Shown one piece after another: positions 25,280-34,481 of a stretch of 64,000 nt of DNA (position 1 is the first letter of the stretch; each line of letters opens with the position of its first letter). Under the pieces are notes generated by a model. The model did not search any database and was not told where the DNA came from. It saw nothing but the letters and a program-made list of their open reading frames with translations. Location of the stretch: contig QKAS01000051.1 of assembly GCA_003246295.1 (NCBI GenBank), positions 1-64,000 on the forward strand, in the 5' to 3' direction. Origin of the DNA: Clostridia bacterium. Lineage in GTDB: Bacteria; Bacillota; Clostridia; Lachnospirales; Lachnospiraceae. Made by a program: the position numbers and the translations under genes.

Positions 25280-27325
25280 ATGAAGACACAAGTCAGACTA
25301 AAAGGAAGATTAAAAGTTTATCTGCAAGCTTTTTTATTTTTGGGAGTTGCAATGGCATTACTAACGGTATTGATATTTTTTATTGATTATAAAGCCGGCT
25401 TCCTACTGTCGCTTTTTGTAGTCCTGTATTTTGTTGTTAACTTTTTATTACTTTATCATAATAAAAACATTATTCTGAATGAACTGATTAGCTTTGCAAC
25501 ACAGTATGGGCAGATTCAGAAGAAGCTTCTTAAAGAGCTTGATTTACCGCATGCATTATTAGATGACACTGGTAAAATCATCTGGGTAAACAATGCATTT
25601 GAAGATGTTACTTATCAGAATAAATGTATGAGAAAAGCAGTAAATCAGCTTTTTCCAGCAGTTACTAAAGACAAGCTTCCACTGGATCGGGATGAAAGTG
25701 AAGTTGAAATTGTTTATGACGAACGAAATTTCCTTGTGAAGCTTAAAAAAATTTCCCTGAGGGAAATGGTTGAAAATAGTGATATTATCGAAGCGGATGA
25801 GTATGAAGGATTTTTAATTGCACTTTATCTGTTTGATGAGACGGCCCTGAAATTTGCATTACAGGAAAATGATGATCAAAGCTTAGTTGTGGGTTTAATT
25901 TATATTGATAATTATGATGAAGCACTTGATAGTATTGAAGAGGTAAGAAGATCACTTCTCGTTGCACTTATCGATCGTAAAGTGAATAAGTATGTAGCTT
26001 CACTGGATGGAATTATCAAAAAAACAGAAAAAGATAAATATCTCGTAATCTTGAGAAAGAAATCATTGAAGCATCTACAAGAGACCAAATTTGATATACT
26101 AGAAGAGATTAAAACTGTAAATATAGGAAATGATATGTCTGTAACACTGAGTATAGGAATCGGACTTGATGGTATATCTTATTCTCAAAATTATGAGTTT
26201 GCAAGAACATCAATAGATCTTGCACTTGGAAGAGGTGGCGATCAGGCAGTAGTTAAGACAATGGATTCATTGTCTTATTATGGAGGCAAGAGTCAGGTCG
26301 TTGAAAAAAATACGCGGGTCAAAGCAAGAGTAAAAGCATATGCGCTACGTGAGATTATCTCTGCAAAAGATAAAGTAATCGTCATGGGGCATCATCTTAC
26401 AGATGTTGATAGTTTTGGCGCAGCAATTGGAGTTTATTGTATTGCAAAGGCGTTGCAGAGAAAAACACATATTGTAATAAATGAAGTTTCTACTTCGGTC
26501 AAACCACTTCTTGATTTATTCACTGGTCACCAGGAGTATGAATCGGATATGTTTTTAAACAGTCAGCAGGCAATTGAAGCTGCCGGTGCAAATACTGTTC
26601 TTGTGATTGTAGATGTAAACAGACCAAGTATTACAGAGTGTCCTGAATTGCTGAAAATATGTAAATCTATTGTAGTGCTGGATCATCATAGACAAAGCTC
26701 GGAAGTGATAGAAAATGCGACATTGTCTTATGTAGAACCATATGCATCATCCGCATGCGAAATGGTGGCAGAGATATTACAGTATATTGGTGATGGTATT
26801 AAGATTCGTGGAAATGAGGCAGATTGCCTTTATTCGGGAATTATTATTGATACGAACAATTTTGTTGCAAAAACAGGAGTCAGAACCTTTGAAGCAGCAG
26901 CGTTTTTGAGACGTAATGGTGCAGATGTAACAAGAGTCAGAAAGCTATTTCGTGAAGAAGCATCAGACTACAAAGCGAAGGCTGAAACGGTTAGACATGC
27001 AGAAATATATAGAAATGATTATGCAATATCAATTTGTCCAAGCACAGGAATTGAAAGTCCTACCATAGTTGGAGCGCAGGCAGCAAATGAGTTGCTAGAT
27101 ATAAAAGGCATTAAGGCTAGTTTTGTATTAACAGAATATCAGGGTCGCGTGTACATCAGTGCCCGTTCTATTGATGAAGTAAACGTTCATGTAATTATGG
27201 AAAAACTTGGTGGCGGCGGACATATGAATATTGCTGGAGCGCAGTTGGAAGATATAACCATATTACAGGCAGAAGAGACATTAAAACGAATACTTGACAG
27301 CATGATACAGGAAGGTGATTTATAA
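25280..27325 (+). CDS. gdpP: Cyclic-di-AMP phosphodiesterase GdpP
   Basis: A 681-aa membrane protein. Two hydrophobic segments (about 13-60) are followed by a PAS-like region, a degenerate GGDEF domain (starting around LVVGLIYIDNYDEAL) lacking the GGDEF signature, and a DHH/DHHA1 phosphodiesterase. Metal residues are seen at His371 (MGHHLTDVDS, with Asp375 and Asp377) and in LDHH at 467-470; GGGGHMNIAGAQ is the DHHA1 substrate loop. It hydrolyses c-di-AMP to pApA and thereby affects potassium and cell-wall balance. gdpP-rplI-dnaB is the conserved Firmicutes order. Its stop overlaps the rplI ATG by one base. Confidence 0.97.
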   Translation: MKTQVRLKGRLKVYLQAFLFLGVAMALLTVLIFFIDYKAGFLLSLFVVLYFVVNFLLLYHNKNIILNELISFATQYGQIQKKLLKELDLPHALLDDTGKIIWVNNAFEDVTYQNKCMRKAVNQLFPAVTKDKLPLDRDESEVEIVYDERNFLVKLKKISLREMVENSDIIEADEYEGFLIALYLFDETALKFALQENDDQSLVVGLIYIDNYDEALDSIEEVRRSLLVALIDRKVNKYVASLDGIIKKTEKDKYLVILRKKSLKHLQETKFDILEEIKTVNIGNDMSVTLSIGIGLDGISYSQNYEFARTSIDLALGRGGDQAVVKTMDSLSYYGGKSQVVEKNTRVKARVKAYALREIISAKDKVIVMGHHLTDVDSFGAAIGVYCIAKALQRKTHIVINEVSTSVKPLLDLFTGHQEYESDMFLNSQQAIEAAGANTVLVIVDVNRPSITECPELLKICKSIVVLDHHRQSSEVIENATLSYVEPYASSACEMVAEILQYIGDGIKIRGNEADCLYSGIIIDTNNFVAKTGVRTFEAAAFLRRNGADVTRVRKLFREEASDYKAKAETVRHAEIYRNDYAISICPSTGIESPTIVGAQAANELLDIKGIKASFVLTEYQGRVYISARSIDEVNVHVIMEKLGGGGHMNIAGAQLEDITILQAEETLKRILDSMIQEGDL

Positions 27326-27774
27326 TGAAAGTAATTTTATTGGAAGATGTTAAAACTCTTGGGAAAAAGGGTGAAATTGTTGAAGTGAATGATGGTTATG
27401 CAAGAAATTTTGTATTACCTAAAAAACTGGGTCTTGAAGCTAGTACAAAAAATTTAAATGACTTAAGACTTAAAAAAGCAAATGATGAGAAATTAGCGGC
27501 AGAACAGCTTGAACAGGCGAAACAATTTGCACAAAAACTTGCAGAGTTGGAAGTGCTCGTATATATTAAGGCTGGTGAAGGTGGAAAAACATTTGGTTCT
27601 GTTTCATCTAAAGAAATTGTTCGTGCAGCGTTGGAGCAACATGGAATAGAACTCGATAAGAAGAAAATAGTTTTACAGGAAGCAATTAAAAATTTTGGAG
27701 CATATGAAGTTGCGATAAAGTTACACCCACAGGTAACAGGAACACTGAAGGTAAAAGTACAGGAAGAAAAATAA
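27325..27774 (+). CDS. rplI: 50S ribosomal protein L9
   Basis: A 149-aa protein. The N-terminal RNA-binding domain [29 protein letters not shown] is followed by the long connecting helix (Lys, Ala and Glu rich) and the C-terminal domain ([11 protein letters not shown]). L9 binds 23S rRNA near the L1 stalk and affects frame maintenance. Translation is probably coupled to gdpP through the one-base overlap TAATG. Confidence 0.98.
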   Translation: [149 protein letters not shown]

Positions 27775-27787
27775 CTGAGGAGGTTCC

Positions 27788-29125
27788 ATGGCAACAATTG
27801 AAGAATCGATTATTAAAAGAATACTTCCTCACAGCCTGGAAGCAGAGCAGTCTGTAATTGGATCCATGATTATGGATCGCGACGCCATTGTTGCTGCCTC
27901 CGAGATCATTACAGATGAAGATTTTTACAGCAGACAGTATGCAGTATTGTTTCAATCGATGGTAGAACTAAACGAAGAAGGAAAACCGGTAGATGTTGTA
28001 ACCTTGCAGAATCGCTTGAAAGAAAAGGATGCACCTCCGGAAGTAAGCAGTCTTGAGTATGTCAGAGATCTTCTTTCGGCGGTTCCGACATCAGCAAATG
28101 TTAAATATTATGCTGGAATTGTTGCTGAAAAGTCGACATTACGAAGGCTGATTCGACTAAATGAAGAAATTGCTAATAACTGTTACTCTGGAAAAGAACC
28201 GTTGGAAGTTATTCTGGAAGAGACAGAAAAAAAGACATTTGAGCTTGTTCAGAAGCGAAATACAAGTGACTTTGTATCCATTAGGCAGGTCGTTATGAAT
28301 GCAATGGATAAAATCGAACAGGCTGCAAGAAACAAAGGTTCTGTAACGGGAATACCGACAGGCTTTATTGATCTTGATTTTAGAACTGCTGGTTTCCAAC
28401 CATCAGATTTTATTTTGGTAGCAGCCAGACCATCTATGGGAAAGACTGCATTTGTCTTAAATATTGCACAGTATATGGCGTTTCATGAAAATAAGACTGT
28501 TGCTATATTTAGTCTGGAAATGTCAAAAGAGCAGTTGGTAAACCGTTTATTCTCATTAGAGTCAAAGGTAGATTCGCAGCATATCAGAACTGGAAATCTT
28601 TCAGATAATGAATGGGAAAAATTAATAGAAAGTGCCGGTGTCATTGCGAAGTCAAATCTGATTATAGATGACACACCCGGTATTAGTATCGCTGAACTAA
28701 GATCAAAGTGCAGAAAATATAAATTAGAACATAATTTAAGTATTATTATTATTGACTACCTTCAGCTTATGTCAGGGAGGGGAAAGAGTGAATCGAGGCA
28801 ACAGGAAATATCAGATATTTCAAGATCTTTAAAATCACTGGCCAGAGAATTAAATGTTCCTGTTGTTGCATTATCTCAGTTGAGTCGAGCTGTAGAACAG
28901 AGACCAGATCATAGGCCAATGCTTTCAGATCTTAGAGAGTCAGGTGCGATTGAGCAGGATGCGGATGTTGTAATGTTTATTTACAGAGATGACTATTATA
29001 ATAAAGATACTGAGTTAAAGAACATAGCAGAAATTATTATTGCAAAACAAAGAAATGGTCCGATTGGAACCATTAATCTCGTATGGCTTCCGGATTATAC
29101 TAAATTTGCAAACATGCAAAAATAA
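27788..29125 (+). CDS. dnaB: Replicative DNA helicase DnaB
   Basis: A 445-aa helicase. The N-terminal collar domain (SLEAEQSVIGSMIMD) is followed by a linker and the RecA-like motor from about 175: ARPSMGKTAFVLNIA (Walker A), IIIIDYLQLM (Walker B), VALSQLSRAVEQR and DRGSGAIEQDAD-like LRESGAIEQDADVV. It unwinds DNA ahead of the replisome as a hexamer. GAGGAGG precedes ATG 27788, 13 nt after rplI. A terminator follows. Confidence 0.98.
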   Translation: MATIEESIIKRILPHSLEAEQSVIGSMIMDRDAIVAASEIITDEDFYSRQYAVLFQSMVELNEEGKPVDVVTLQNRLKEKDAPPEVSSLEYVRDLLSAVPTSANVKYYAGIVAEKSTLRRLIRLNEEIANNCYSGKEPLEVILEETEKKTFELVQKRNTSDFVSIRQVVMNAMDKIEQAARNKGSVTGIPTGFIDLDFRTAGFQPSDFILVAARPSMGKTAFVLNIAQYMAFHENKTVAIFSLEMSKEQLVNRLFSLESKVDSQHIRTGNLSDNEWEKLIESAGVIAKSNLIIDDTPGISIAELRSKCRKYKLEHNLSIIIIDYLQLMSGRGKSESRQQEISDISRSLKSLARELNVPVVALSQLSRAVEQRPDHRPMLSDLRESGAIEQDADVVMFIYRDDYYNKDTELKNIAEIIIAKQRNGPIGTINLVWLPDYTKFANMQK

Positions 29126-29142
29126 GGATAAACAAGGCAATA

Positions 29143-29170
29143 AAAAAAGACACGAAAGTGTCTTTTTTTT
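29143..29170. terminator. Bidirectional terminator between dnaB and the ferredoxin gene
   Basis: AAAAGACAC (29145-29153), loop GAAA and GTGTCTTTT form a stem flanked by an A run on one side and a T run on the other, so it can stop both converging transcripts. Confidence 0.9.
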
Positions 29171-29182
29171 GATGCCTCAAAA

Positions 29183-29353
29183 TTATTCTTCTGAAATAGC
29201 TCCTGTAGGGCAAGTGCTTGCGCAAGCACCACAGCTGATGCATGCATCTGCATTAATTTCATATTGTGTATCACCCTGGCTGATTGCGCCTACTGGACAT
29301 TGAGGTTCACAAGCTCCACAGCTAACACAAGCGTCACTGATTACGTATGCCAT
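29183..29353 (-). CDS. 2[4Fe-4S] ferredoxin
   Basis: A 56-aa protein, shorter than most gene callers' default reports but unmistakable. It begins MAYVISDACVSCGACEPQC and has two C-x2-C-x2-C-x3-C-P clusters: CVSCGACEPQCP near residues 9-20 and CISCGACASTCP near 38-49. This is the classical clostridial ferredoxin, a low-potential electron carrier, for example for hydrogenase or PflA-type radical enzymes. AAAAGGAGG precedes the ATG at 29353. It converges with dnaB and lies next to pflA on the same strand. Confidence 0.96.
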   Translation of the reverse strand: MAYVISDACVSCGACEPQCPVGAISQGDTQYEINADACISCGACASTCPTGAISEE

Positions 29354-29409
29354 AATAATAGTCCTCCTTTTCCTGATTAGTTCCCGAAATGATTTTCGTA
29401 ACTGATATT

Positions 29410-29438
29410 ATTTTAATACATTAAGGGACTGAATACAA
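29410..29438 (-). promoter_or_regulatory. Promoter of the ferredoxin gene
   Basis: On the minus strand TTGTAT (29438-29433), a 17-nt spacer and TAAAAT (29415-29410). Transcription should start about 50 nt before the start codon. Confidence 0.55.
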
Positions 29439-29507
29439 GTAAATAGACTAGAAAGATCAAGATATTTTTGGTAGAAAACCAAATTAGTTTTCATTTCTTT
29501 TATCATT

Positions 29508-30269
29508 TCAAGTCTGATCACGAAGCTCGATCCTACGCTTTTTAATACCTTCGAGAATTACCTTCTTTTTATCTACAACTGCTTTTTTATCCATATCAGG
29601 AACAAACTTAAGTGAGTAATCCAAACCAAGCATTTCATATTTAGCCTTTCCCATAGAATGGTATGGTAAAACATCAAGTGCTTTTACATTTTTCAGATCA
29701 CCAATAAAATAGCCAAGTTTAAATAAATATTCATCATCATCTGTCAGTCCGGGGACTACAACATGTCGAATCCATATTGGAATATTTTTCTGGTCAAGGT
29801 AGTGGGCAAAAGCAAGGATTCCATCATTCGGCTGACCTGTAAGGTGCAAGTGTTTTTCGGGATCAATGTGTTTAATGTCAAGCATAACAAGATCTGTTAG
29901 TTCGAGCAACTCATCTAGTTTTTTGATATATTCAGTATTGTCCGATTTGTATGTGATACCGGATGTATCAATACAGGTATGAATTTCATGCTTTTTGCAT
30001 TCTTGAAATAGCTCAATTAGAAAATCGACCTGCAATAAAGGTTCTCCGCCAGTCACCGTGATTCCACCACCGCGGTAGAAGCTTTTATTTCGTTCATAAT
30101 CTTTGATAATTCTGGAAACTTCTACCTTTTTTCCACCCTTAAGATCCCACGTGTCAGGATTGTGGCAATATGCACAACGCATAGGACATCCTTGAAGAAA
30201 AACCACTAACCGGACACCTGGCCCATCAACTGTTCCAAAACTCTCTATAGAATGTATTCTTCCACTCAT
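29508..30269 (-). CDS. pflA: Pyruvate formate-lyase-activating enzyme
   Basis: A 253-aa radical SAM enzyme. The cluster motif C-x3-C-x2-C is CPMRCAYC with Cys28, Cys32 and Cys35, followed by the SAM-binding GGEP (TVTGGEPLLQ). The start MSGRIHSIESFGTVDGPGVR is diagnostic of PflA. I start at ATG 30269, with CAGGAGG upstream; the frame is open 72 codons further but that part overlaps the neighbouring gene. It installs the glycyl radical, here on the separate 81-aa radical-domain protein encoded at 31917-32162. It has its own promoter, so it is not in the same operon as its target. Confidence 0.97.
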   Translation of the reverse strand: MSGRIHSIESFGTVDGPGVRLVVFLQGCPMRCAYCHNPDTWDLKGGKKVEVSRIIKDYERNKSFYRGGGITVTGGEPLLQVDFLIELFQECKKHEIHTCIDTSGITYKSDNTEYIKKLDELLELTDLVMLDIKHIDPEKHLHLTGQPNDGILAFAHYLDQKNIPIWIRHVVVPGLTDDDEYLFKLGYFIGDLKNVKALDVLPYHSMGKAKYEMLGLDYSLKFVPDMDKKAVVDKKKVILEGIKKRRIELRDQT

Positions 30270-30306
30270 AATAATACCTCCTGTCAAAGCAGTAATCTGC
30301 TTATTT

Positions 30307-30335
30307 AGTATACTATCAGTGAGAAAGAAATTCAA
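30307..30335 (-). promoter_or_regulatory. Promoter of pflA
   Basis: On the minus strand TTGAAT (30335-30330), a 17-nt spacer and TATACT (30312-30307), 38 nt before the pflA start codon. Confidence 0.6.
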
Positions 30336-30370
30336 TTGGTAAGGGTCTGGTGTATTTGATTTAGTACAAC

Positions 30371-31336
30371 TTAATTTTGATCTCCACGGACAATACTGAC
30401 TACAGCAGAAAAAGCTCCAAATAAAATCCCCATAATTGGCCATACAATCCATGTAATATGCCAATCTCCAGTTAAAAAGCTCCATAGCAGGTAACCGGCT
30501 GTTGTAAGTGGCCAGACGATTGACGCAACAGCGCCAACTAATTTATCTTCTTTGCGTTCAGGGGTATAATCACCCTCCTGTAAAAGTTGTTTGTAGCAGT
30601 CCATTGTTGTGCCTGCATTAATAAATAAAGTAACTGCGGTTGCGACCATTACAAGTAATAAGAACACTCCAACTGCGCCATAAAAATCATTATCATCTAT
30701 AAATACTGTCAGACTTATTAAAGTAAGCGGAGACAGTATACATAATACAACACCTGCTACGATTTTAAGCGTGAAATAAGGAAGGTTAGCAGCCTTTTTC
30801 TTACGGATTATTTCTGTAAGAGAATAGTCAAGTGTAAATGGTTTTTCAAGATACTTGTACTGCTCAAGTTGAATTCCGCTAAAGATAAACAGACCAACAG
30901 CAATTGCAATCATTAGAAATAATGGAAACAGGAAGAGTGTAGCAGCCCTGTCTTCACCGATCTGAAAACCTGTGAGTGTTGTACCAAGAACAAAAATTGC
31001 GGGTGCCGTGATACATAAAAAGACACCAAGTGCGATTAAATTTCCAAAGAATTTTTTATCATGTATCATTCTTTCAGCCTCTTCTTTCGTAATGACAGGA
31101 ACTGTAGGCTGCATAGGAGAGGGTACTTCAATATTCATTTCACGAATTAACTCATCAATATTGCCAAACTCAGAAATCACAATGCCAATTGCTTCATTTT
31201 CACTTTTACCATGGTATTTCATTTCATTATATTTATCTTCCATACTACTTAACAGATCTTCTTTCAGCTTAATTAAAGCTGGTGTTTTTGGCATATTTGC
31301 GAACATATTATCTAAATAACTTTTGATTGTTTCCAT
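30371..31336 (-). CDS. HAAS-domain (DUF1700-like) membrane protein, PadR partner
   Basis: A 321-aa protein. Residues 1 to about 90 form the helical HAAS-type region (METIKSYLDNMF; LKEDLLSSMEDKYNEM; ENEAIGIVISEFGN), which in such gene pairs is known to go with PadR regulators. Six or seven hydrophobic segments follow. I start at ATG 31336, 8 nt after AAGGAG; a GTG at 31342 is less well spaced. The start region lies inside or beside the padR stop, so the two are coupled. The protein probably senses or alters the envelope; no enzyme motif is visible. Confidence 0.8.
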   Translation of the reverse strand: METIKSYLDNMFANMPKTPALIKLKEDLLSSMEDKYNEMKYHGKSENEAIGIVISEFGNIDELIREMNIEVPSPMQPTVPVITKEEAERMIHDKKFFGNLIALGVFLCITAPAIFVLGTTLTGFQIGEDRAATLFLFPLFLMIAIAVGLFIFSGIQLEQYKYLEKPFTLDYSLTEIIRKKKAANLPYFTLKIVAGVVLCILSPLTLISLTVFIDDNDFYGAVGVFLLLVMVATAVTLFINAGTTMDCYKQLLQEGDYTPERKEDKLVGAVASIVWPLTTAGYLLWSFLTGDWHITWIVWPIMGILFGAFSAVVSIVRGDQN

Positions 31337-31338
31337 AA

Positions 31339-31665
31339 TCACATCTCCTTAATAAATTTATCAACGACTTCCTTTGTTATCTGCCATTCTTGGCATTTTT
31401 CCTTGTAATAAATCAACCCCTCATTGGTTAATTTGTAGTAAGTACGGCGCTTACCGTTTGTCTCATCACCTGAATAGGATGAGATATAGCCGTTTTTTTC
31501 TAGTCTTGAAAAAGCAGAGTAGAGTGTTGTCTCCTTCATGATATACTTTTCACTGGTCATTTCTTTAATATTTTTCGAAATTTCATATCCATAAGAATCA
31601 CCGTGTAATAACAAGAAAAGAATCATTGTATCATTATAACCTCTTATTACATCACTACTGATCAA
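31339..31665 (-). CDS. PadR family transcriptional regulator
   Basis: A 108-aa winged-helix regulator, the short PadR-s2 type. It starts SSDVIRGYNDTMILFLLLHGDSYGYEI, with ETTLYSAFSRLEKNGYI as the recognition-helix and wing region and GKRRTYYKLTNEG as the wing. The start is TTG 31665, with AAAGGAGG 8 nt upstream; no in-frame ATG fits. Three copies of a TTACTACGACAG-type sequence cover its promoter, which suggests autorepression. It is coupled to the HAAS membrane protein. Confidence 0.92.
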   Translation of the reverse strand: MISSDVIRGYNDTMILFLLLHGDSYGYEISKNIKEMTSEKYIMKETTLYSAFSRLEKNGYISSYSGDETNGKRRTYYKLTNEGLIYYKEKCQEWQITKEVVDKFIKEM

Positions 31666-31713
31666 ATAAACATCCTCCTTTCGGGGAAAATATGCGAGAC
31701 ATACATTTGCTGT

Positions 31714-31792
31714 TTACTACGACAGGTATACTATGTCAGACGTACTATGTCTGTCGTAGTAACAATATAACATGATTACTACGACAGGTCAA
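31714..31792 (-). promoter_or_regulatory. padR promoter with three operator-like repeats
   Basis: Minus-strand TTGACC (31792-31787), a 17-nt spacer and TATATT (31769-31764) form the promoter. The 12-mer TTACTACGACAG occurs at 31714-31725 and 31776-31787 and, inverted, at 31751-31762. One copy covers the spacer, one lies just after the -10, and one is further downstream. Binding by the PadR protein is inferred. Confidence 0.75.
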
Positions 31793-31811
31793 GTACTTTT
31801 GGGAAAATAAA

Positions 31812-31880
31812 TATTAAAAATAAAAGGACTTCACCTTAACAAAGCAGCCATAAGCTATTTGTATAAGGTGAAGTCCTTTG
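31812..31880 (-). terminator. Terminator of the split pfl operon
   Basis: A 16-bp perfect stem (31823-31838 and 31864-31879) with a 25-nt loop is followed on the minus strand by TTTTATTTTT. It lies just after the radical-domain gene. Confidence 0.85.
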
Positions 31881-31916
31881 TGTCTGAAAGCTAAAAAGAA
31901 TTATTCGTAACTGAAA

Positions 31917-32162
31917 TTAGATTGTTTCGTGAAATGTACGGCTGATAACATCGTTCTGCTGTTCTTTTGTAAGTTTAACAAAGTTAACTGCATATCCGGA
32001 AACACGGATTGTGAGCTGTGGATAGTTTTCTGGATGCTGCTGAGCATCTAAAAGCATATCTCTGTTTAAAACGTTTACATTTAAATGATGGCCGCCTTTT
32101 GTAGCATATCCATCTAATAATGATACTAAGTTATCGATCTGTGCCTGGCTTGTCTGTGACAT
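31917..32162 (-). CDS. Stand-alone glycyl-radical domain of pyruvate formate-lyase
   Basis: An 81-aa protein that reads exactly like the C-terminal end of pyruvate formate-lyase: [42 protein letters not shown] and DVISRTFHE. The radical site is Gly56 in RVSGYAV. It resembles GrcA/YfiD of E. coli, which rescues damaged PFL, but here the large PFL chain in the same operon has no radical domain of its own. This protein therefore looks like an essential subunit, not a spare part. It has an RBS-like AGGAGG upstream and lies 23 nt after the 67-aa gene. Confidence 0.93.
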   Translation of the reverse strand: MSQTSQAQIDNLVSLLDGYATKGGHHLNVNVLNRDMLLDAQQHPENYPQLTIRVSGYAVNFVKLTKEQQNDVISRTFHETI

Positions 32163-32185
32163 ATGTATTACCTCCTGTAATAGAA

Positions 32186-32389
32186 TTATTTATAATCGTC
32201 AAGTCCCTGATGAAGAGTAGGAATGCTGCATGCAGTAGGAGTTCGAGAACAATCGGTGCACCCAAGAGTCTGAACTGACTTTGGTGCGTTCAGTGTTTCA
32301 TCATAATCCACATTAACATGGCCGACACCTTTTGCGATTCCGGCATCAAGCATTGCAACCAGGTCATCAATCATTTTGTTCTCATCCAT
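32186..32389 (-). CDS. Small cysteine-containing protein in the split pfl operon
   Basis: A 67-aa protein between the two PFL pieces. Its first part, [25 protein letters not shown], resembles the beginning of the radical-domain protein ([25 protein letters not shown]) but stops before the RVSGYAV loop. Instead it has a different tail with three Cys in [13 protein letters not shown]. It thus looks like a duplicated half domain with a possible metal or thiol site. A role in holding, protecting or exchanging the radical domain is speculation. I know of no characterised family. It starts 49 nt after the large chain. Confidence 0.75.
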   Translation of the reverse strand: MDENKMIDDLVAMLDAGIAKGVGHVNVDYDETLNAPKSVQTLGCTDCSRTPTACSIPTLHQGLDDYK

Positions 32390-32438
32390 ATTACACCATC
32401 CTATTCTTATCGGAAATTAATGTAGCATTAAACTGTAA

Positions 32439-34481
32439 TTAATTTAAATCAAGTTCGATATCAAGATCACCTGAGAATACCTGATCATCTTTTCCAAGTG
32501 CGCCTGGAATAATTGTAAATGTGTTAGAAATACCATCCTGTGCATCCTGGAATGGAAGTTTTGATACAGAAGCAAGAGAAGCGATTGCACCATGTGTATC
32601 GCGTCCGTGCATTGGGTTAGCACCTGGAGCAAAAGGCTGTCCTTTCACACGTCCGTCAGGAGTATTACCAGTAGCTTTACCATAGGTTACGTTTGAAGTT
32701 ATGGTAAGAACTGACATTGTAGGGAAACCATTTCTGTATGTGTGATGTCTTCTGATCATTTTCATGAATTTAGAAACAAGGTCATGAGCGATCTGATCTG
32801 CGCGATCATCATCATTTCCGTATTTAGGGAAATCACCAGTTGTTTCAAAGTCGATAATAACACCGTCTTCATCTCTGATAGGTTTTACTGTAGCATACTT
32901 GATAGCGCATAATGAGTCTGTAACAACAGAAAGACCAGCGATACCTGTAGCAAAGTAACGAAGAACATCTCTATCATGTAATGCCATCTGTGCTCTTTCA
33001 TAGCAGTATTTATCATGCATATAGTGAATTACATTTAAAGTATTTACATAAACATCTGCAAGCCATTCCATCATATCATCAAATTTGCCAATGACATCAT
33101 CATAATCAAGGACATCTCCAGCAACTGGACGATATTTAGGTCCTACTTGTTTATGAGAAACTTCATCAACACCGCCGTTTAATGCATATAACATACATTT
33201 TGCAAGGTTTGCACGAGCACCGAAGAACTGCATCTGTTTTCCGATTACCATAGAAGATACACAGCATGCGATACCATAATCATCACCATGTGTTACTCTC
33301 ATAAGATCATCGTTCTCATACTGAATGGATGAAGTAGAGATAGAAATTTTAGCACAATATTTTTTGAAGTTTTCTGGTAATCTTGTAGACCAGAGAACAG
33401 TTAAGTTTGGTTCTGGAGATGCACCAAGATTAATCAGTGTATGAAGGTAACGGAATGACATCTTAGAAACCATGTGACGTCCGTCAATACCAACACCACC
33501 AATAGATTCAGTTACCCAAACAGGATCTCCTGCAAAAATCTGATTGTACTCTGGAGTACGTGCAAATTTTACGCATCTTAGCTTCATTACAAAGTGGTCA
33601 ATGAACTCCTGAATCTGTTCTTCTGTAAATGTTCCGTTTGCAAGATCTCTTTCTGCATAGCAGTCAATGAATGTTGAAGTACGTCCAAGTGACATAGCTG
33701 CACCGTTCTGTTCTTTGATTGCTGCAAGGTATCCAAAGTATGTAAACTGAATTGCTTCCTGTACATTGGTAGCAGGCTTAGAAATATCACATCCGTAAAC
33801 GGCTGCCATTTTCTTCATTTGTTTTAATGCAACGATCTGTTCGGAGATTTCTTCACGGAGACGAATAACTTCGTCTGTCATAACACGTCCTGTGGAATCT
33901 TTTTGTTCATTTTTATCTTCGATCAGTCTGTCAATTCCGTAAAGAGCAATACGTCTGTAATCTCCAATAATACGTCCGCGGCCGTAAGCATCTGGAAGAC
34001 CTGTAATAACGTGGCTTGAACGGCAAGCTCTCATATCTTCGTTATATGCGTCAAAACATCCTGCATTATGAGTTTTTCTATGTGTTGAGAAAAACTCGCT
34101 GATTTCAGGATCTACTTCATAACCATTGTCTGAACAAGCTTTTTCAGCCATACGAATACCACCGTAAGGCTGCATGGAACGTTTGAAAGGTTTATCTGTC
34201 TGGAAACCAACGATGGTCTCTTTGTCTTTGTTTAAATAGCCAGGACCATGTGAAGTAATTGTAGATACAATTTTAGTATCCATATCAAGAACTCCGCCAG
34301 CAGCGATTTCCTGTTTTGTAAGATCCATAACCTGTGTCCATAAATCTTTTGTGTTCTGTGTAGGGCCTGCAAGGAAGGAATCATCTCCATCATATGGAGT
34401 ATAATTTTTCTGGATGAAATCTCTTACATTGATTTCATTTTCCCATTTGCCGCCTACAAAATCTTTCCATTCTGGTCTCAT
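32439..34481 (-). CDS. pflB: Pyruvate formate-lyase, catalytic chain lacking the glycyl-radical domain
   Basis: A 680-aa protein; usual PFL is about 750 aa. It starts [23 protein letters not shown] at ATG 34481 (ATAGGAGG upstream) and keeps the active-site pair Cys406-Cys407 in ACCVS and late PFL blocks such as [21 protein letters not shown]. It ends shortly after [13 protein letters not shown], precisely before the radical domain would begin. The missing part is encoded at 31917-32162. Active enzyme should need both chains plus PflA and would convert pyruvate and CoA to acetyl-CoA and formate. The frame is open 31 codons upstream of the chosen start without RBS. Confidence 0.95.
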   Translation of the reverse strand: MRPEWKDFVGGKWENEINVRDFIQKNYTPYDGDDSFLAGPTQNTKDLWTQVMDLTKQEIAAGGVLDMDTKIVSTITSHGPGYLNKDKETIVGFQTDKPFKRSMQPYGGIRMAEKACSDNGYEVDPEISEFFSTHRKTHNAGCFDAYNEDMRACRSSHVITGLPDAYGRGRIIGDYRRIALYGIDRLIEDKNEQKDSTGRVMTDEVIRLREEISEQIVALKQMKKMAAVYGCDISKPATNVQEAIQFTYFGYLAAIKEQNGAAMSLGRTSTFIDCYAERDLANGTFTEEQIQEFIDHFVMKLRCVKFARTPEYNQIFAGDPVWVTESIGGVGIDGRHMVSKMSFRYLHTLINLGASPEPNLTVLWSTRLPENFKKYCAKISISTSSIQYENDDLMRVTHGDDYGIACCVSSMVIGKQMQFFGARANLAKCMLYALNGGVDEVSHKQVGPKYRPVAGDVLDYDDVIGKFDDMMEWLADVYVNTLNVIHYMHDKYCYERAQMALHDRDVLRYFATGIAGLSVVTDSLCAIKYATVKPIRDEDGVIIDFETTGDFPKYGNDDDRADQIAHDLVSKFMKMIRRHHTYRNGFPTMSVLTITSNVTYGKATGNTPDGRVKGQPFAPGANPMHGRDTHGAIASLASVSKLPFQDAQDGISNTFTIIPGALGKDDQVFSGDLDIELDLN

